Shown: positions 21,671-22,790 of the stretch, one piece after another | How the letters are laid out: every line of letters starts with the position of its first letter | How positions within the stretch are numbered: the first letter of the stretch is position 1 | Source of the DNA: DATDRS01 sp035291605 | GTDB taxonomy: Bacteria; Chloroflexota; Anaerolineae; Anaerolineales; UBA6663 | Reading direction: 5' to 3' | Assembly: GCA_035291605.1 (NCBI GenBank) | Contig: DATDRS010000347.1 | Coordinates: 1 to 22,790, forward strand | Length of the DNA stretch: 22,790 bases | Made by a program: the position numbers and the translations under genes | The notes under the pieces: model-generated | The model's database searches: none | What the model saw: the letters and a program-made list of their open reading frames with translations, nothing else | Told to the model about the DNA's origin: nothing

Positions 21671-22790
21671 CTACGAGCAAGGGGAGAACAACCCGATCAT
21701 CTTTCCACCGATTTCCCGCCTCGTCAACGGCCGATAGACGATCCATGTGTGGCAAGAGCGGGTTGTACCAGCCTACCGCCACCCGATATTGCCCCGGGCG
21801 GACGTCCTCCAAAGGCAACTCAACTTCATCGGTCACGATGTCGCCGACCAGCCATTGAGAGGTCGGATAAGAAAATTGACGCGGGCCGGCATCCACCTGT
21901 CGAATCACTTTGGACTCGTCAGCCGGATCATAGAGATGAACGAAGAATTTGTATGCGGTGTCCATGCGCCGCAGGCCGACCCAGACGAACTTAGTTCGCA
22001 GGCGCGCGGAGTCATACTCGGCGTCGTATCCGTACAGTTCAATCCGGTCACCAAAGACAGCCGGCCACCGGGTCTGCACGTCGGGCATACGCGCGGGGCC
22101 GATTTTGAGATAAGAGCCGGGGGGGTTGATAGAGATCAAGCACTCGGCCTGAGCATCAATACATCGGGAGGCCTCCGGCCAGTGGTAGTCCACGAAAGGG
22201 GTCGCCGGGTAATGGGTGGCCGTTACCAGCGCGCTCAAGCCCAGCAGCGTGTAAGCCAGGCGAGGCCGATACTTGCGCCACAAGATCAGTCCCCAGAGCA
22301 AGGTGACCACCGGGATGTAATAGTAGCGGGTAAAGTCGGCCAGTTCGAACGGATCAAAACCAGTGACCCACACCGTAACCAACAGGGCCAATATACCCCC
22401 AGCCATAATCGTCAATGCTTCACGATGCCTGTCGGTCAGGAAGTCGAAAACCATCAGGCCGCACATCGCGAGGAGCACGACGAGAAGCGCGGCAAAAATC
22501 CAGCTCGACTGTGCCGGCCAATCGCCGAAGAACACGTATATGAACTTCTCCGCGACGATGCGCAGAGCCTCCAGCCGCCCCAACACGGCGCTGCTGGAAC
22601 TGGCCGTGAGGGCGCGCCCCACTAGGCTCCAGCCTTGAATGCCCGCCGCCAGGCCCGCCAGCATCAGGCTCCAGGCGTTGAAGCGGGTCCGGCGAGTGAA
22701 GAATCGCCACCCAAACAGCGGCAGATAGATCACGGCAAATGGGCCGGTGAGGCCTACCATCAAAAGCTCAAAGGAGTCAGTCGCGACTTC
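21657..22790 (-). CDS. Multi-pass membrane protein with shared C-terminal domain (5' end cut)
   Basis: The frame is open through the right edge, so the true N-terminus is outside the window; 377 C-terminal residues are present. An internal TTG or ATG near 22760 is unlikely to be the start because the ten codons before it continue in frame into a membrane region (SFELLMVGLTGPFAVIYLPL). About seven hydrophobic segments occupy residues 10-192, including RYYYIPVVTLLWGLILW (155-171). CLISINPPGSYLKI (217-230) follows, then a C-terminal domain (262-377) with YKFFVHLYDP, YPTSQW and RPGQYRVAVGWYN, like those of the next two genes. I do not recognise the membrane family by name; the topology and company suggest a GT-C-type surface-glycan protein. 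The stop overlaps the next gene if that gene starts at 21670. Confidence 0.8.
   Translation of the reverse strand, partial: EVATDSFELLMVGLTGPFAVIYLPLFGWRFFTRRTRFNAWSLMLAGLAAGIQGWSLVGRALTASSSSAVLGRLEALRIVAEKFIYVFFGDWPAQSSWIFAALLVVLLAMCGLMVFDFLTDRHREALTIMAGGILALLVTVWVTGFDPFELADFTRYYYIPVVTLLWGLILWRKYRPRLAYTLLGLSALVTATHYPATPFVDYHWPEASRCIDAQAECLISINPPGSYLKIGPARMPDVQTRWPAVFGDRIELYGYDAEYDSARLRTKFVWVGLRRMDTAYKFFVHLYDPADESKVIRQVDAGPRQFSYPTSQWLVGDIVTDEVELPLEDVRPGQYRVAVGWYNPLLPHMDRLSAVDEAGNRWKDDRVVLPLLVDVSR

Noticed and set aside
22758..22763. TTG/ATG near 22760 as the real start of the right-edge gene
   Set aside because: The frame stays open to the window edge and begins in the middle of a hydrophobic segment, as expected for a cut gene.
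1..22790. Archaeal origin, suggested by the YYY family and glycosylation content
   Set aside because: A bacterial extended -10 box, Shine-Dalgarno spacing, and GT39, UPF0104 and PTPS-related families together fit Chloroflexota better.

Overview
The window is a GC-rich bacterial segment in which every supportable gene lies on the minus strand, so transcription runs from the right edge to the left. I count eleven clear protein genes plus one tentative small one. Gaps between the clear genes are mostly 0-70 bp; the only larger one (197 bp) is mostly filled by the tentative small membrane ORF. I see no tRNA, rRNA, transposase, integrase or CRISPR array. The most likely source is Chloroflexota (Anaerolineae-like). 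The reasons are two proteins of the YYY/DUF2298 membrane family, known mainly from Chloroflexi and Archaea; several multi-membrane-segment sugar-transferase-like proteins typical of that phylum; and bacterial expression signals (an extended -10 box, Shine-Dalgarno sites, GTG and TTG starts).

Layout in order of transcription. (1) 22790-19253: two large membrane proteins with extracytoplasmic C-terminal domains. The first is cut by the window edge; the second belongs to the PTPS-related/YfhO-like group. (2) 19236-17278: a GT39/PMT-2-like membrane glycosyltransferase. These first three proteins share a related C-terminal domain. (3) 17251-15794: an FAD-dependent oxidoreductase resembling protoporphyrinogen oxidase and UDP-galactopyranose mutase. 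(4) A good internal promoter at about 15762-15777, then 15741-13507: a YbhN/UPF0104 membrane protein and a cytoplasmic GT4 glycosyltransferase, which abut exactly. (5) A possible 59-residue membrane ORF, then a SAM-dependent methyltransferase (13309-12509). (6) 12455-10155: a second GT39-like protein with an extra N-terminal membrane region. (7) 10139-183: a 1795-residue fusion of a GT39 protein with a YYY domain, a cytoplasmic-looking M14 zinc carboxypeptidase, and a free-standing YYY protein. (8) 177-1: the N-terminus of another GT39-like protein, cut by the left edge.

Taken together the genes look like a machine for making and attaching glycans at the cell surface. Cytoplasmic enzymes (GT4, methyltransferase, flavoenzyme) would build or modify sugars on a lipid carrier. 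The GT-C-type membrane proteins would use polyprenyl-phosphate-linked sugars on the outer face. No recognisable Wzx flippase, Wzy polymerase or ABC exporter is visible. The role is inferred from families and context; the substrate is unknown.

The most interesting signals are: the YYY module present twice, once fused to GT39 and once as a separate gene beside a GT39-like gene, with a peptidase between the two copies; a shared C-terminal domain on three successive membrane proteins; several repeat-derived, in-frame insertions in loops of the YYY proteins; a small membrane ORF filling the largest gap; and an internal extended -10 promoter bracketed by a 10-bp direct repeat.
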